Origin: Candidatus Latescibacterota bacterium
Lineage (GTDB): Bacteria; JAAXHH01
Direction of reading: 5' to 3'
Length of the DNA: 64,000 nucleotides
Assembly: GCA_022822725.1 (NCBI GenBank)
Contig: JAJEAN010000007.1
Span: 1,685,045 to 1,749,044 of the forward strand
The notes beneath the pieces were generated by a model. It was not told the DNA's origin and made no database searches. It saw only the letters and a list, made by a program, of their open reading frames with translations. Each line of letters starts with the position of its first letter. Within the stretch, counting starts at the first letter, position 1. Shown in pieces: positions 24,593-33,984 of the stretch. Both the position numbers and the translations under genes were made by a program.

Positions 24593-26421
24593 GATTTCGC
24601 TGCCTCTTCCAATCGATCCGGGCTCCAGATCCTTTCCGCAATACGCAGATAAAGAACCTGCCGTGCATCCAGGTCAGCCTTCTTGAACTGCTCGTGAGGT
24701 TGAAACGGTAGCCCACTTCCATCAATAAATTGCTTGAATCCTGGATCGCGGTCGTACGCGTCCTCGTGAAGGCTTTGCGCCAGTAGATTCTGCTTGATGT
24801 AATGCTTCCGCTTTCTACCGTAAGTCATGTCGCCATAGCTTTGGTTAAAACTTTTCTGAAGGAGCAAAAGGCCGCCAATCCGGTTACGGTATTCGGCAAA
24901 ATCAGCAGGATGGGAGAACTCATCGTCGTGACGCTTCGGATGATTTGCCCAAATATGTTCCACTTCGTATCCGTCCTTACCTCTTCTGTGAATATACTCG
25001 TGGAAACGCGAAGGTCGACCCGACTGAGTTTCCAGATAGTCAGTCAAACGGGCGAGTATTCGATGGATCTGACGACCGTTTGTCCCGTGTAATCTGAACC
25101 CCTCGTTGGAGGCGAATACGTCGGCCTCGTCCGCCAGGCGTTTACTCAGAAGGGGCACCAGCTCTTGAACGCTCTTTCCTCGTATATCTCGCATAACCAG
25201 GAACATTGCATACTGCATAGTGGAGTAATCAATCGCCCGCCAGTTCCACACACGCCTTGCAACCAGTATATCAAGGAAAGCGGATACAACCTGCAGCTTA
25301 CGTCGTATATCGTGGTCTGTGTCTTCACGACGCAGAGTAGCCAGGAGAACAGGATACTGGAGCGTAAAATTGTTCTGTGCGCAGTAATGAATTGCTTCTA
25401 AACCTTCAGTTAGCGATTCTGCCGCTTTGCGTATCCGTATGTACCAGCGAGTGTAGAAATCGAAATCCTGCTCGATAAACCGACCGAATTCGTTACTTGA
25501 CGTCAGTTCAAGTAGTTCCTCGCAATCCCTTACCCAACGGTGGAATTCGGTTCCGATCAGGTCAAAATCTCGCGGCTCCGCTCCACGTCTTCGTTCTCGG
25601 ATGTTCCTGGCGTACTGACTGCGTAGCCATGCCTTGATTGCGTCTGCCTCCTCTTCCTTACCGAGATCCTGTAATTCGGATATTCTATTTCTCCAGATGT
25701 TGCTTGCGGTATTCCGACGACTGGTATCTGTAATGTTTGCGAGGAGATAGCCCTTCAACATATCGGTCGGTGTTAGTGAAAGGCCGCGGTCGTTCATAGT
25801 CTCGAAGATTGTATAGGCATCCGCATCGGAATATGCGGTAATTTCCACCAGATGGACGTTTTCAATCAGCCAATCTGTAAAATACGGTAGCGCATCCGAG
25901 GTTAGATCGACTGGGAAGAGATCCTCCACATCCTGGTATCGATTCAGGATATTGACTACTGATTCGGGTTGGTCGGTTTCATCGAACGTTGACCCTGTAA
26001 ACAGTGCTTCCATACATGCAGTTCGTTCCTCGACATCGATGTTAAACGAGCGTTTTCCAAATCTCTGTGAGAAAATCAAATCCGAAAGTTGGGCTTTCTG
26101 TTCGTCGTCATTTAATTGGCGGTAAAGATAAACCAGTAAAAGTGAGAGCGTCGTCAATCGTTGCTGACCATCAATGATGAATTTATGTCCGTCCTTATCG
26201 CTGATTATGATTGAACCTAGGAAGTAGTGTCCGTAGCCCTCAACAGCACTTCTCTCGTTGTTGGGCTCATGGCTGTCACCAAATTTCTCGGTAAGATCCT
26301 CTATCAGTTCTGAGACTTGTTTGTTTTCCCAACGGTACTCACGTTGGTAATAGTCGATCGCGAACTTAGCACCACTCAGTAGCGACCTGAGATTCTTGGC
26401 GTCACCCCTAATTTCTTTCAA
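24589..26421 (-). CDS. DUF262/DUF1524 GmrSD-like protein inside the hsd operon
   Basis: About 610 aa from a TTG at 26421 preceded by GGAGG at the right distance and overlapping the hsdM stop by 4 nt. A longer frame starting inside hsdM is unlikely. DUF262: YYQREYRW and IIDGQQRLTTLSLL (the DGQQR nucleotide motif), then FETMNDRGLSLTPTDMLKGY. DUF1524: a C-terminal HNH-like segment EVEHIWANHPKRHDDE with GGLLLLQKSFNQSYGD. GmrSD proteins cleave modified DNA using NTP hydrolysis. Placed between hsdM and hsdS with overlaps on both sides, it is co-translated with the RM system, perhaps guarding against phages that modify their DNA to evade it. Confidence 0.9.
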   Translation of the reverse strand: MKEIRGDAKNLRSLLSGAKFAIDYYQREYRWENKQVSELIEDLTEKFGDSHEPNNERSAVEGYGHYFLGSIIISDKDGHKFIIDGQQRLTTLSLLLVYLYRQLNDDEQKAQLSDLIFSQRFGKRSFNIDVEERTACMEALFTGSTFDETDQPESVVNILNRYQDVEDLFPVDLTSDALPYFTDWLIENVHLVEITAYSDADAYTIFETMNDRGLSLTPTDMLKGYLLANITDTSRRNTASNIWRNRISELQDLGKEEEADAIKAWLRSQYARNIRERRRGAEPRDFDLIGTEFHRWVRDCEELLELTSSNEFGRFIEQDFDFYTRWYIRIRKAAESLTEGLEAIHYCAQNNFTLQYPVLLATLRREDTDHDIRRKLQVVSAFLDILVARRVWNWRAIDYSTMQYAMFLVMRDIRGKSVQELVPLLSKRLADEADVFASNEGFRLHGTNGRQIHRILARLTDYLETQSGRPSRFHEYIHRRGKDGYEVEHIWANHPKRHDDEFSHPADFAEYRNRIGGLLLLQKSFNQSYGDMTYGRKRKHYIKQNLLAQSLHEDAYDRDPGFKQFIDGSGLPFQPHEQFKKADLDARQVLYLRIAERIWSPDRLEEAAKS

Positions 26422-28400
26422 TTCATACCTCCACCGATAATCTCCTCCAACAACCCCTCCGTCTCCTTCTCCACAGCCAAAATGTCCGCCCTGATCTCTT
26501 CCAATGTACGCATGGGCTTTGGCTTGTAAAAGTACCGCGTAAAACTGACTTCGTACCCGATCCGCACGCTTTCGGATTGATACCACGCATCGGTTGCAAA
26601 CGGCACAACCTCTCTCTTCATGAACGCTTCGATACCACCTTGTTCCTGAAGAGGGATCTGCTCGGTATCACGAAGGTCGGTATCGGGTTCGTATTCCACC
26701 ACTTCGGGTCGACCATCGACTGTGGACTCGAACAATCCACGCAAAGGATAGGCTTCGGTACCTTTCTTGTGAATCTTCCGGATAACCGGCGTACCGTCTT
26801 CGCTGCGCTTGCCGTCTTCTTTCATCTTCTTGATCTCGGCGGCCTTGTAAGCCCTGTTTGGATCGGCACCTTCAATGCGGAGGGGCCGGTCCACAGTCAC
26901 TTTCCAGTACCCAAATGCGGCGTTGTCGAAGATTTTGCTTTCCTCGGTTTCTTCAAATGCCAGGAAAGTCTCGCAGATTCGGGTGATTTCCTCTTCCCCA
27001 AGTTCGCAATTCTTGTTGCCAAGATTCTTGCGCAAGGGCTGGAACCACTTCGTTGCGTCGATCAGTTGAATTTTGCCCTGGCGGTGCTCGGGCTTGCGGT
27101 TGGTGAGGACCCAGACGTAGGTCGCGATGCCGGTGTTGTAGAACATATTGAGCGGCAAGGCAACGATGGCCTCGAGCCAGTCGTTCTCGATGATCCAACG
27201 GCGGATGTTGCTTTCACCCTGTCCCGCGTCGCCGGTGAAGAGGGAACTGCCGTTGTGTACCTCGGCGATGCGGCTTCCGAGTGGCGTGTCCTTCTTCATC
27301 TTGGACAGCTTGTTGGCGAGGAACAGCATCTGGCCATCGCTGGAACGGGTAACCAGCGAGTATTCCGGATCGTCACCGTGTTCGATTACGAAACGCGGGT
27401 CCCGCACTTCCTTCTTACCGCCCATGCGGTCCAGGTCGGTCTTCCAACTCTTACCGTAGGGCGGATTGGAGAGCATAAAGTCGAATTCCCGTGAAGGGAA
27501 CGCGTCGTTGGAGAGGGTGGAGTGTTCGGGCCCGCCCACGATATTGTCGGCGGCTTCACCACCACCCTTGAGCAGAAGATCCGCCTTGCAGATGGCATAG
27601 GTTTCGGCGTTGATCTCCTGTCCGTACAAGTGGGTGGAAACCTGCTTGCCGCGTTCTTCGGCCAGTTCCCTCAGGGTGTCTTCGGCCACGGTCAGCATGC
27701 CGCCCGTTCCACAGGCACCGTCGTAGAGCAGATAGGTGGATGACTGGATCTGGTCCGCGACGGGAAGGAAGACCAGCCTGGCCATCAGCTTCACGGCGTC
27801 CCGTGGAGTCCAGTGTTCCCCAGCCTCCTCGTTGTTCTCCTCGTTAAAACGCCGGATCAGTTCTTCGAAGATCGTACCCATGCCGTGGTTGTCCAGACCG
27901 GGATGCCGAACCGTACCGTCGGTGTTCATTACGGGGTCGGGACTCAGGTTGATCTCGGACGAGGTGAGTTTCTCGATCAATGTGCCGAGGGAGTCGGCGC
28001 GGGACAGGCGGGAAATCTGGTTGCGGAACTCGAAGTTCTCCAGGATTTCCTGAACGTTAGGCGAGAACCCGTCAAGGTAGGCCGTGAAGTCGGCCGTCAA
28101 CTGCTGACGATTGGCTCGGGCGCGCAGGTCGCGCAGGGTGAACTTCGAGGTATTGTAGAATTCCTGCCCGGCAGCCTGGCGAAGGGCAAAATCCTGATCA
28201 ATGATGCCCTGGTCGTCGAGCAAATTCCTGGTTTCGAGGACTTCCTTTTTCGTGTACTCCAACACCGCATCCAGCCGGCGGAGCACCGTCATAGGAAGAA
28301 TGACGTCGCGATATTTACCCCGGACGTATAGGTCGCGAAGCACATCGTCGGCGATTCCCCAGATGTAATTGGTGATCCAGTTAAGGTCGGAGTTGCTCAT
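26418..28400 (-). CDS. hsdM: Type I restriction DNA methyltransferase (N6-adenine)
   Basis: 660 aa. The N-terminal helical HsdM_N region is followed by the N6-MTase core: EHWTPRDAVKLMARL, DGACGTGGML (SAM motif I), and FMLSNPPYGKSWK (catalytic NPPY). It ends with LEEIIGGGMN; the GGAGGT inside these last codons serves the next gene. Length is somewhat above the usual 500-550 aa, with an extended C-terminal part. It modifies the target adenine and forms the M2S core with HsdS. The start lies 50 bp after the HNH gene stop, so the two probably share a transcript. Confidence 0.95.
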   Translation of the reverse strand: MSNSDLNWITNYIWGIADDVLRDLYVRGKYRDVILPMTVLRRLDAVLEYTKKEVLETRNLLDDQGIIDQDFALRQAAGQEFYNTSKFTLRDLRARANRQQLTADFTAYLDGFSPNVQEILENFEFRNQISRLSRADSLGTLIEKLTSSEINLSPDPVMNTDGTVRHPGLDNHGMGTIFEELIRRFNEENNEEAGEHWTPRDAVKLMARLVFLPVADQIQSSTYLLYDGACGTGGMLTVAEDTLRELAEERGKQVSTHLYGQEINAETYAICKADLLLKGGGEAADNIVGGPEHSTLSNDAFPSREFDFMLSNPPYGKSWKTDLDRMGGKKEVRDPRFVIEHGDDPEYSLVTRSSDGQMLFLANKLSKMKKDTPLGSRIAEVHNGSSLFTGDAGQGESNIRRWIIENDWLEAIVALPLNMFYNTGIATYVWVLTNRKPEHRQGKIQLIDATKWFQPLRKNLGNKNCELGEEEITRICETFLAFEETEESKIFDNAAFGYWKVTVDRPLRIEGADPNRAYKAAEIKKMKEDGKRSEDGTPVIRKIHKKGTEAYPLRGLFESTVDGRPEVVEYEPDTDLRDTEQIPLQEQGGIEAFMKREVVPFATDAWYQSESVRIGYEVSFTRYFYKPKPMRTLEEIRADILAVEKETEGLLEEIIGGGMN

Positions 28401-28450
28401 TTGAGTTTCATCGGAGAGTCACTTGTAATCCGTATCAGTATGAAACCTTG

Positions 28451-29395
28451 TTAGTTTAGCCAAGACGTAAATAAGACCGATACGTACTGTCGATTGTAGT
28501 CTACAACAACGAAAGGAAATGACTTTCCCCCACTACTAATCTCGCCATTTCTTCCAAATAGATCCGCTCCCACTGCCTTCTCTACACCGTCAGCGTCACG
28601 AATTTCCACAGATGTCGCTATGTTCTTGCCAAACTTCGACGGAAAAAACAGCGGTCCATCGCCAAGTTCGCCATTACCTTCGCCAAATACCTTGGTCAGC
28701 CTGTAAAACGAGTCATCCCTACTACTCGGAAGTAAGACTACATACTGACCCATTTTAACTGCCCAACATGGACGTTTCTTTCGATTCATTAGAACTCCGT
28801 CCGGTCCACCCTGGTTCTCGGTCTTCATTGCATAATTACAAATGATATCTTCAGTGGGTTTTAGTATCTGTTCTCGGACCTGACGGATAGCGCTCCCCTC
28901 GGCATAGATATATCCGCACCTGCCCAGCAATGAGAACACCGTCAAATATGCAGATTTAAGCCAACTGACGTTCGCGTATCTGATTTGTGGAGGATGATAG
29001 GAAACATTGAATGTCTCACCTGCTTCAAACGCCTTCACAAAGGACTCTTCAGATATCTCAGGGCGACCTCGGATTTTGATGCTTCCATCTTGCCCGAAGT
29101 ATGCTGTATGCGGGAATCCCTGTATATCCACCCGTGCTTTTTGTCGGCCAATGAGTTTCGCAGCTGCTTGGTCAACGCCACCGCCGGCATCGTTATTACA
29201 ATCTACACAAGTCAGACACATGCCGAGACTAATCTCAGGCGCGACAGACCTTGGTGGGACGTGTTCAAGCGTTACTGTAATTCCTTCTTCAACGTCCCTT
29301 TCAGAAAACGTCGCTAAACAGATCGGGCATCTGTCGTTGCCATGCTCATATAGAGAAAGTCTCGCTTTCTTCTTACTGCGGCTCATTTCAACCAT
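28451..29395 (-). CDS. HNH endonuclease-like protein leading the RM locus
   Basis: 314 aa (M4, MSRSKKKARL, is an equally likely start). The N-terminal zinc/HNH module has CPIC, then LEHVPPRS with the catalytic His, then CLTCVDCNNDAGG closing the second Cys pair and supplying the Asn. The remaining 220 residues are an uncharacterised mixed domain with no obvious motif. As first gene of the minus-strand hsdM-DUF262-hsdS-... series it may be an accessory nuclease of the defence locus. GC is low like its neighbours. The nuclease call rests on the HNH residues; function in defence is inferred from position. Confidence 0.8.
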   Translation of the reverse strand: MVEMSRSKKKARLSLYEHGNDRCPICLATFSERDVEEGITVTLEHVPPRSVAPEISLGMCLTCVDCNNDAGGGVDQAAAKLIGRQKARVDIQGFPHTAYFGQDGSIKIRGRPEISEESFVKAFEAGETFNVSYHPPQIRYANVSWLKSAYLTVFSLLGRCGYIYAEGSAIRQVREQILKPTEDIICNYAMKTENQGGPDGVLMNRKKRPCWAVKMGQYVVLLPSSRDDSFYRLTKVFGEGNGELGDGPLFFPSKFGKNIATSVEIRDADGVEKAVGADLFGRNGEISSGGKSFPFVVVDYNRQYVSVLFTSWLN

Positions 29396-29623
29396 TCTCT
29401 CAGTGCGGATCTATAGAAACCAAGTGGATGAATCTTGTCCGAGTATGAACTACCTAACGACTACGGACACCACGACCAGAAAGTGCCGATAGGTTACGGA
29501 TTGTCAAGGAAATGAAAACATTCAACCAGGTGCTTAGGAAGTCATATCCCGTATGTAAATCTCTGCAATTAAACTCAAATCCGGTTTTCTTTACCTTCGA
29601 AAACCATTGAACATCCACACGAC

Positions 29624-29651
29624 TTGACATACTGTGTAATTTGTATATCTT
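29624..29651 (+). promoter_or_regulatory. Putative sigma-70 promoter for the AAA/DUF4143 gene
   Basis: TTGACA at 29624-29629 and TATCTT at 29646-29651 (16-bp spacer) lie 40 bp before the ATG at 29692; a further TATAAT at 29654-29659 is offset. The 296-bp gap between the divergent HNH and AAA genes holds nothing else recognisable. Confidence 0.4.
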
Positions 29652-29691
29652 ATTATAATATAACTATGAAAATTTATGACTAGGTATACAA

Positions 29692-30843
29692 ATGTCAATC
29701 TTCCGGATATTCGAAGCGCCCCAGAAAAGTTTCTTTTTACTCGGACCGCGAGGCGTAGGAAAGAGCACGTATCTGCGCGAGGCGTTTCCAGATGCGCATG
29801 TTGTCGATCTGCTTTCCGAGGATACGTATCAGCGCCTGCTTGCGAATCCAGGGCTTTTAGCGGAAGAACTGCGCGCCGTTTCGGTAGATCGGTGGGTGGT
29901 ACTGGACGAAATACAACGACTCCCCGCACTGCTCAATGAAGTGCATCGTTTCATCGAAGAACGAAAAATGCGTTTTGTTCTGTGCGGATCAAGCGCGAGG
30001 AAACTGAAACGGGCGGGCGTCAATCTGCTGGCGGGACGGGCTTCGCGCCGTGCAATGCACCCCTTCGTACCCGGGGAACTGGGTGACTGTTTCGACCTCG
30101 AAGACGCATTGCAAAACGGCTTGTTGCCCATTGTGTGGGATTCGGAGGACAAATCGGAGACGCTCACCGCTTACACGCATATGTATCTCAGGGAGGAGAT
30201 CCAATCCGAGGCGTTGGTGCGCAACCTCCCCGCCTTCGCACGGTTTCTTCCGGTTGCGGCGCTATTTCACGCTCGGGCAATGAACGCCAACAACATAGCC
30301 AGGGAAGCGCAGGTGGCACGGCCGACAGTGACCAATTACCTGGAAATCCTCGAGGAGACGCTAATGTGCTTCCGGTTGCCGGCGTTCGAGGGTAAACTAC
30401 GTGCGCGGGAAAGGAAGCTGCCCAAATGGTACTGGTGCGATCCGGGCATCGTGCGTGCGATTAAAAACCAGAAGGGACCGCCTGCCCCGGAAGAACGCGG
30501 CGCTTTGTTCGAAGGACTAGTCGCACAATTGATCCGATCATACATAGATTATCGAGACCTATGCGACGAATGGTACTACTGGGCGACCGCCGCACGGAAC
30601 CGGACAGAAGTGGATTTTCTGCTTAAACGTGAGGGCGCTTTTGTCGCGATCGAAGTAAAATCCGGCGGTACGTATACAAGAACCTGGTGCATTGGATTGA
30701 GAGCAGTTGCCGACCTGGATGGCCTGTGCCGGAGGATTATTGTCTATCCCGAAGGACCGGAACTGCGCACCGAGGACAACATCGAAATCCTGCCGTTTCA
30801 GAGTTTCTCCAATCTACTGGCCAACGACGACCTGTGGCCCTGA
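29692..30843 (+). CDS. AAA_14/DUF4143 ATPase
   Basis: 383 aa. Walker A GPRGVGKSTYL (about 19-29), Walker B VVLDEIQRLP (about 68-77), and sensor FVLCGSSARKLKR are followed by PFVPGELG and MYLREEIQSEALVRN. The C-terminal DUF4143 domain is a PD-(D/E)xK-like fold with EVDFLL and IEVKSGG, so a nuclease-related active site may be present. A winged-helix-like middle (NNIAREAQVARPTVTNYLEI) suggests DNA binding. This family is widespread, often in variable regions, and its biological role is unsettled. It is the last gene of the accessory block before core-like sequence resumes. Confidence 0.9.
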   Translation: MSIFRIFEAPQKSFFLLGPRGVGKSTYLREAFPDAHVVDLLSEDTYQRLLANPGLLAEELRAVSVDRWVVLDEIQRLPALLNEVHRFIEERKMRFVLCGSSARKLKRAGVNLLAGRASRRAMHPFVPGELGDCFDLEDALQNGLLPIVWDSEDKSETLTAYTHMYLREEIQSEALVRNLPAFARFLPVAALFHARAMNANNIAREAQVARPTVTNYLEILEETLMCFRLPAFEGKLRARERKLPKWYWCDPGIVRAIKNQKGPPAPEERGALFEGLVAQLIRSYIDYRDLCDEWYYWATAARNRTEVDFLLKREGAFVAIEVKSGGTYTRTWCIGLRAVADLDGLCRRIIVYPEGPELRTEDNIEILPFQSFSNLLANDDLWP

Positions 30844-31049
30844 CGCATGCAGAATAACCGGCACCACCCCTATCGGCGTACTGGCCTCATCCATCACCAT
30901 TCTACAAATCGGCACAGCCGACACATCCGGCACGGTCGACACAACCGGTAAAGCCGCACCTGAACAAAATGCAAATCGCTGCACCCGATCAAATCGCAAA
31001 ACAGCCCGGCGTGAACTATAAATGCTAAATTGAGGACGGAGTTCTATTC

Positions 31050-31973
31050 ATGGACCGCGTTATTTCTCTTCTACCCAGCAGCACTGAGATTATCTGTGCC
31101 ATCGGTGGTGGCGAACGCCTTGTCGGCCGTTCCCACGAATGCGATTACCCTGCCACCGTCGTCAACCTGCCCATCTGCACAGCCCCTAAATTCGACCCGG
31201 ACGGCACCTCGTACCAGATAGACCAGCGGGTCAAAGCCATCTTGCAGGAAGCCACCTCGGTATACCGGGTAGATGCCGATCAGCTCGACGAATTGGCACC
31301 GGATTTGTTGGTGACACAGTCGCAGTGCGACGTCTGCGCTGTCAGCCTCAAAGACGTCCAGGAAGCAGCCTGCCAGCTGGTGCATTCTCAGCCGACCATT
31401 TTATCACTGGAACCCAACGCCCTGACCGATGTCTGGCGCGACATCGAACGGGTGGGAACGGCTCTCGGGCTTGGAGATAAAAGTTGTGCGCTCGTGGCTC
31501 AACTAAAGGATCGGCTACACAAAATAGCAGCCCGCACCCGCGAGATTAACCACCGTCCACGGGTGGCCTGTATTGAGTGGTTTGAACCGCTCATGGCCGC
31601 TGGCAATTGGATCCCCGAACTGGTAGAAATCGCCGGTGGCCAGAACCTCTTCACCACGAGCGGAGCGCATTCTCCCTATCTGGCGTGGGACGCCGTAGTG
31701 GAAGCCCAACCGGATATCATCATCCTGATGCCCTGTGGATTTTCAATGTCCCGGATGCGAAGCGAATTGCCTGCGCTCACCCGACAGTCTGCGTGGTCTC
31801 AGCTGCGAGCTGTACAGAAGGGGCAGGTATTCCTCACCGATGGCAACCAGTATTTCAACCGTCCGGGACCGCGCCTGGTGGAATCGGCTGAAATCCTCGC
31901 CGAGGTTTTCCATCCCCGGGACTTTGGTTGTACGCACGAACACCAGGGATGGGAGCGATGGAAGTCGGATTAA
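31050..31973 (+). CDS. BtuF-like cobalamin-binding protein without signal peptide
   Basis: 307 aa periplasmic-binding fold of the COG0614 type. It opens directly with the mature-domain signature VISLLPSSTEIICAIGGG and continues VGRSHECDYP, APDLLVTQSQCDVC, ILSLEPN, VACIEWFEPLMAAGNW, GFSMSRMRSE and DGNQYFNRPGPRLVES. No signal peptide or lipobox precedes it and no BtuC/BtuD genes are nearby. Such leaderless forms are common in COG0614 and may be cytoplasmic or secreted by an unrecognised signal. Ligand assignment (B12/corrinoid) is by family resemblance. The preceding 206-bp gap holds no gene. Confidence 0.8.
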   Translation: MDRVISLLPSSTEIICAIGGGERLVGRSHECDYPATVVNLPICTAPKFDPDGTSYQIDQRVKAILQEATSVYRVDADQLDELAPDLLVTQSQCDVCAVSLKDVQEAACQLVHSQPTILSLEPNALTDVWRDIERVGTALGLGDKSCALVAQLKDRLHKIAARTREINHRPRVACIEWFEPLMAAGNWIPELVEIAGGQNLFTTSGAHSPYLAWDAVVEAQPDIIILMPCGFSMSRMRSELPALTRQSAWSQLRAVQKGQVFLTDGNQYFNRPGPRLVESAEILAEVFHPRDFGCTHEHQGWERWKSD

Positions 31974-32089
31974 GGCGCCTAACTTGAAAAGCCATCCCAG
32001 GTTTAACGAGCCCGACTTCATTCAAGATCCGAGTGGGGACGGCTCGCAGCACTGGTTCGCACTTTTAGTTTAGCCAGTGTTTAGCAGTC

Positions 32090-32294
32090 TCAACCTTCAG
32101 CCGGCTTCTTCCGCAACAACTCGTTCACCAACTTCGGGTTAGCCTTGCCCTGGGTCCCGCGCATGACCTGTCCCATGAAGAAGCCCAGGAGCTTGGTCTT
32201 GCCCGTCCGGTAGTCGGCCACGTTGTCGGGGTGTTCGGTGAGGATTCTGGCGATGTCGCAGGCTTCGATGTTGTCGGCCCGGGCCCCGTTCTCT
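32090..32294 (-). pseudogene. gatB: Partial second copy of the gatB 3' end
   Basis: The minus strand reads [12 protein letters not shown], then [32 protein letters not shown] and [16 protein letters not shown]-stop. This is the C-terminus of the intact GatB encoded at 34246-35787 with about a hundred residues cleanly deleted between ARADYFEAC and ILAEHP. The frame is still open, but there is no start codon and no catalytic part. With the intact gene end it brackets a dioxygenase gene and two small genes. Confidence 0.88.
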
Positions 32295-32423
32295 CATCTT
32301 CAGTAGGGTAAGCCTACGTTATCTTCGAGTTTCCGAGTTTCCTTCCTTTTCCGAGTTTCCTTCCTTTATCGAGATTCCTGCGTTATTCGAGTTTCCCGCC
32401 TATCCAACTGACTTACTTCCTGC
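32295..32423. repeat. Low-complexity pyrimidine-rich stretch with CGAGTTTCC repeats
   Basis: Between the gatB remnant and the dioxygenase gene the motif CGAGTTTCC (or CGAGATTCC) recurs about five times with CTTCCTTT spacers. It holds no gene. It may be decayed tandem duplications. Confidence 0.6.
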
Positions 32424-33209
32424 CTACCGCAATAGCTCACCTGGAATCCTTGAGCCGGTATATTCCGCCTCGGGGTCGCGTTCGGTGATGATGGACGGCA
32501 CCGGATCGGTCCAATAGGCGGGCACGGTGTCGGGGCGTCTGTGCCAGGCCAGCACCAGGGTGCGGCGCTCGTCGGTCAGGTTCCGATGCGCCGAGTGCAG
32601 CACACGGGCATCGGCCAGTACCAGGTCACCGGCCTTGACGCAGACCTCGACCTGGTCCGGGTGGTCGCTGAACATGGTGGGATGGTCTTCGGCAATGAAC
32701 CGGGCGCCCTGTTCGTGAGCCGGCACCAGCTGGTCGTGCAGCGGGATGCGCTTAAGGTGGGTGCCCGGGATGATCTTCAGGCATCCGTTTTCTCGCGATG
32801 TATCGCTCAGATAGTAGGACACGAAGATGATCTGCGGCCAGGGCGAGCAACTCATCGGATCGTTCCACCGCATCCAGTCCTGGTGCCAGTACAGTGCCGG
32901 TTCTCCGGGATCCTTGGTGAGGAGGATGACTCCACCGGTGCTGGCGAAGTCACCCAGACCCATCTGTTCAAGGGCGCGCCGCGTGGCGGGCCAGTCGAGC
33001 AGCTTCTGAATGGTCGGGTTCTCAGTCCCCTGTGCCGTGACGTGCTGGCCCTGGTACTTGACATCGGGTGGCGGCACCCAGTCTTCCATCATGCGCTCGG
33101 TCTCGATTCGAAGTTCCTGAAGGAAGGATTTACCGAGAATATCGTCGACCACGCAGAAACCGTCACGCATTAGCTGCTGGCGTTTTTCAAGGGCTTGTTC
33201 AGGGGACAT
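32424..33209 (-). CDS. Phytanoyl-CoA dioxygenase (PhyH) family protein
   Basis: 261 aa from the ATG at 33209, preceded by GAGGA; a frame extending to 33398 adds 63 residues without a domain and is not favoured. Fe(II)/2OG oxygenase marks: YWHQDWMRW (H-x-D), ENGCLKIIPGTHLKR, LADARVLHSAHRNLTDERRT (distal His and 2OG Arg). The DGFCVVDDIL opening is typical. It lies inside the segment bracketed by gatB 3' copies. It is unlike the other two PhyH proteins in length and motif context, so not a recent duplicate. Substrate unknown. Confidence 0.9.
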   Translation of the reverse strand: MSPEQALEKRQQLMRDGFCVVDDILGKSFLQELRIETERMMEDWVPPPDVKYQGQHVTAQGTENPTIQKLLDWPATRRALEQMGLGDFASTGGVILLTKDPGEPALYWHQDWMRWNDPMSCSPWPQIIFVSYYLSDTSRENGCLKIIPGTHLKRIPLHDQLVPAHEQGARFIAEDHPTMFSDHPDQVEVCVKAGDLVLADARVLHSAHRNLTDERRTLVLAWHRRPDTVPAYWTDPVPSIITERDPEAEYTGSRIPGELLR

Positions 33210-33596
33210 GAGATCCTCGCTGAAATGTGGTGAAGCCGGGTACTTTCGATCATTCTGATCCCAGGATGCGGAAAACAGGGATGCGTTAAACAAGGTATTC
33301 ACAATGTATACACGAATCAAGATCGTCTCGTGACCCATTCGGCGATTCTCTCTGCCGGGTCCAGTGGTGCCTATTCTGTTTCTCCCGCGACAATTCACGC
33401 GTCTTCTACCGTTTTCTGAATCCGCACAGCAGTCGACTCAGTTACGCAACCCCGCACAAAAAATTCCATTTTCGCACGATTGTTTCCAGATTTGCTGCGT
33501 TTTCTTCGACTGATTCGTAATGGAGCGTTGGTCGCTCACATCGATTCGAAGCGCGACTGAGACCATTCACCCGAACTGCATGGGCGTAATTTGAAC

Positions 33597-33899
33597 ATGG
33601 AACTCGCACAGCTTCTTGTTACACCAACCACTTTGTTGATGGCATTCATTTTCTTCTGGAAGCAGGCCAAAACCGGCAGAGAAGAACTGAGGCGAGAATT
33701 GAAGTCAGATTTGAGGGAATTGAAAACAGAACTGAAAACTGATATGAGAGAATTGAAGGAGGCGTTCAGGGAAGAAACAACATCGATTCGCAAGGATGTT
33801 GCTTCCATCCAGGAAGAAATGCACGACATGAACGGACGCCTCAGCCGTGTCGAGGGCTTGCTGAAGACCTCCGATATCGGACGATCAAGCAAGGAGTAA
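33597..33899 (+). CDS. Small TM-coiled-coil protein (copy 1)
   Basis: About 100 aa. One N-terminal TM (ELAQLLVTPTTLLMAFIFFW) is followed by an uninterrupted coiled coil rich in Lys/Glu/Leu (repeats of ELKSDLRELK type) and the end-motif HDMNGRLSRVEGLLK. It is paralogous to the next gene, which shares both ends and has a shorter coil. TTG at 33591 is an alternative start. No catalytic motif; it may tether or scaffold something at the membrane. Family not recognised beyond general resemblance to small DUF1640/bdr-like coiled coils. Confidence 0.65.
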   Translation: MELAQLLVTPTTLLMAFIFFWKQAKTGREELRRELKSDLRELKTELKTDMRELKEAFREETTSIRKDVASIQEEMHDMNGRLSRVEGLLKTSDIGRSSKE

Positions 33900-33984
33900 C
33901 AACAGCCAATAAAGTAAAACAGTATAACGAAAGGACCTGGAACGACCGCCGGACTGCGTTCCCTATCTATTAGGAGGAAAGATC

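Noticed and set aside
26422-26586. Longer N-terminus of the DUF262 protein
   Set aside because: The extra residues are the shadow of the hsdM 3' end; a TTG with GGAGG at the hsdM stop gives a normal DUF262 start.
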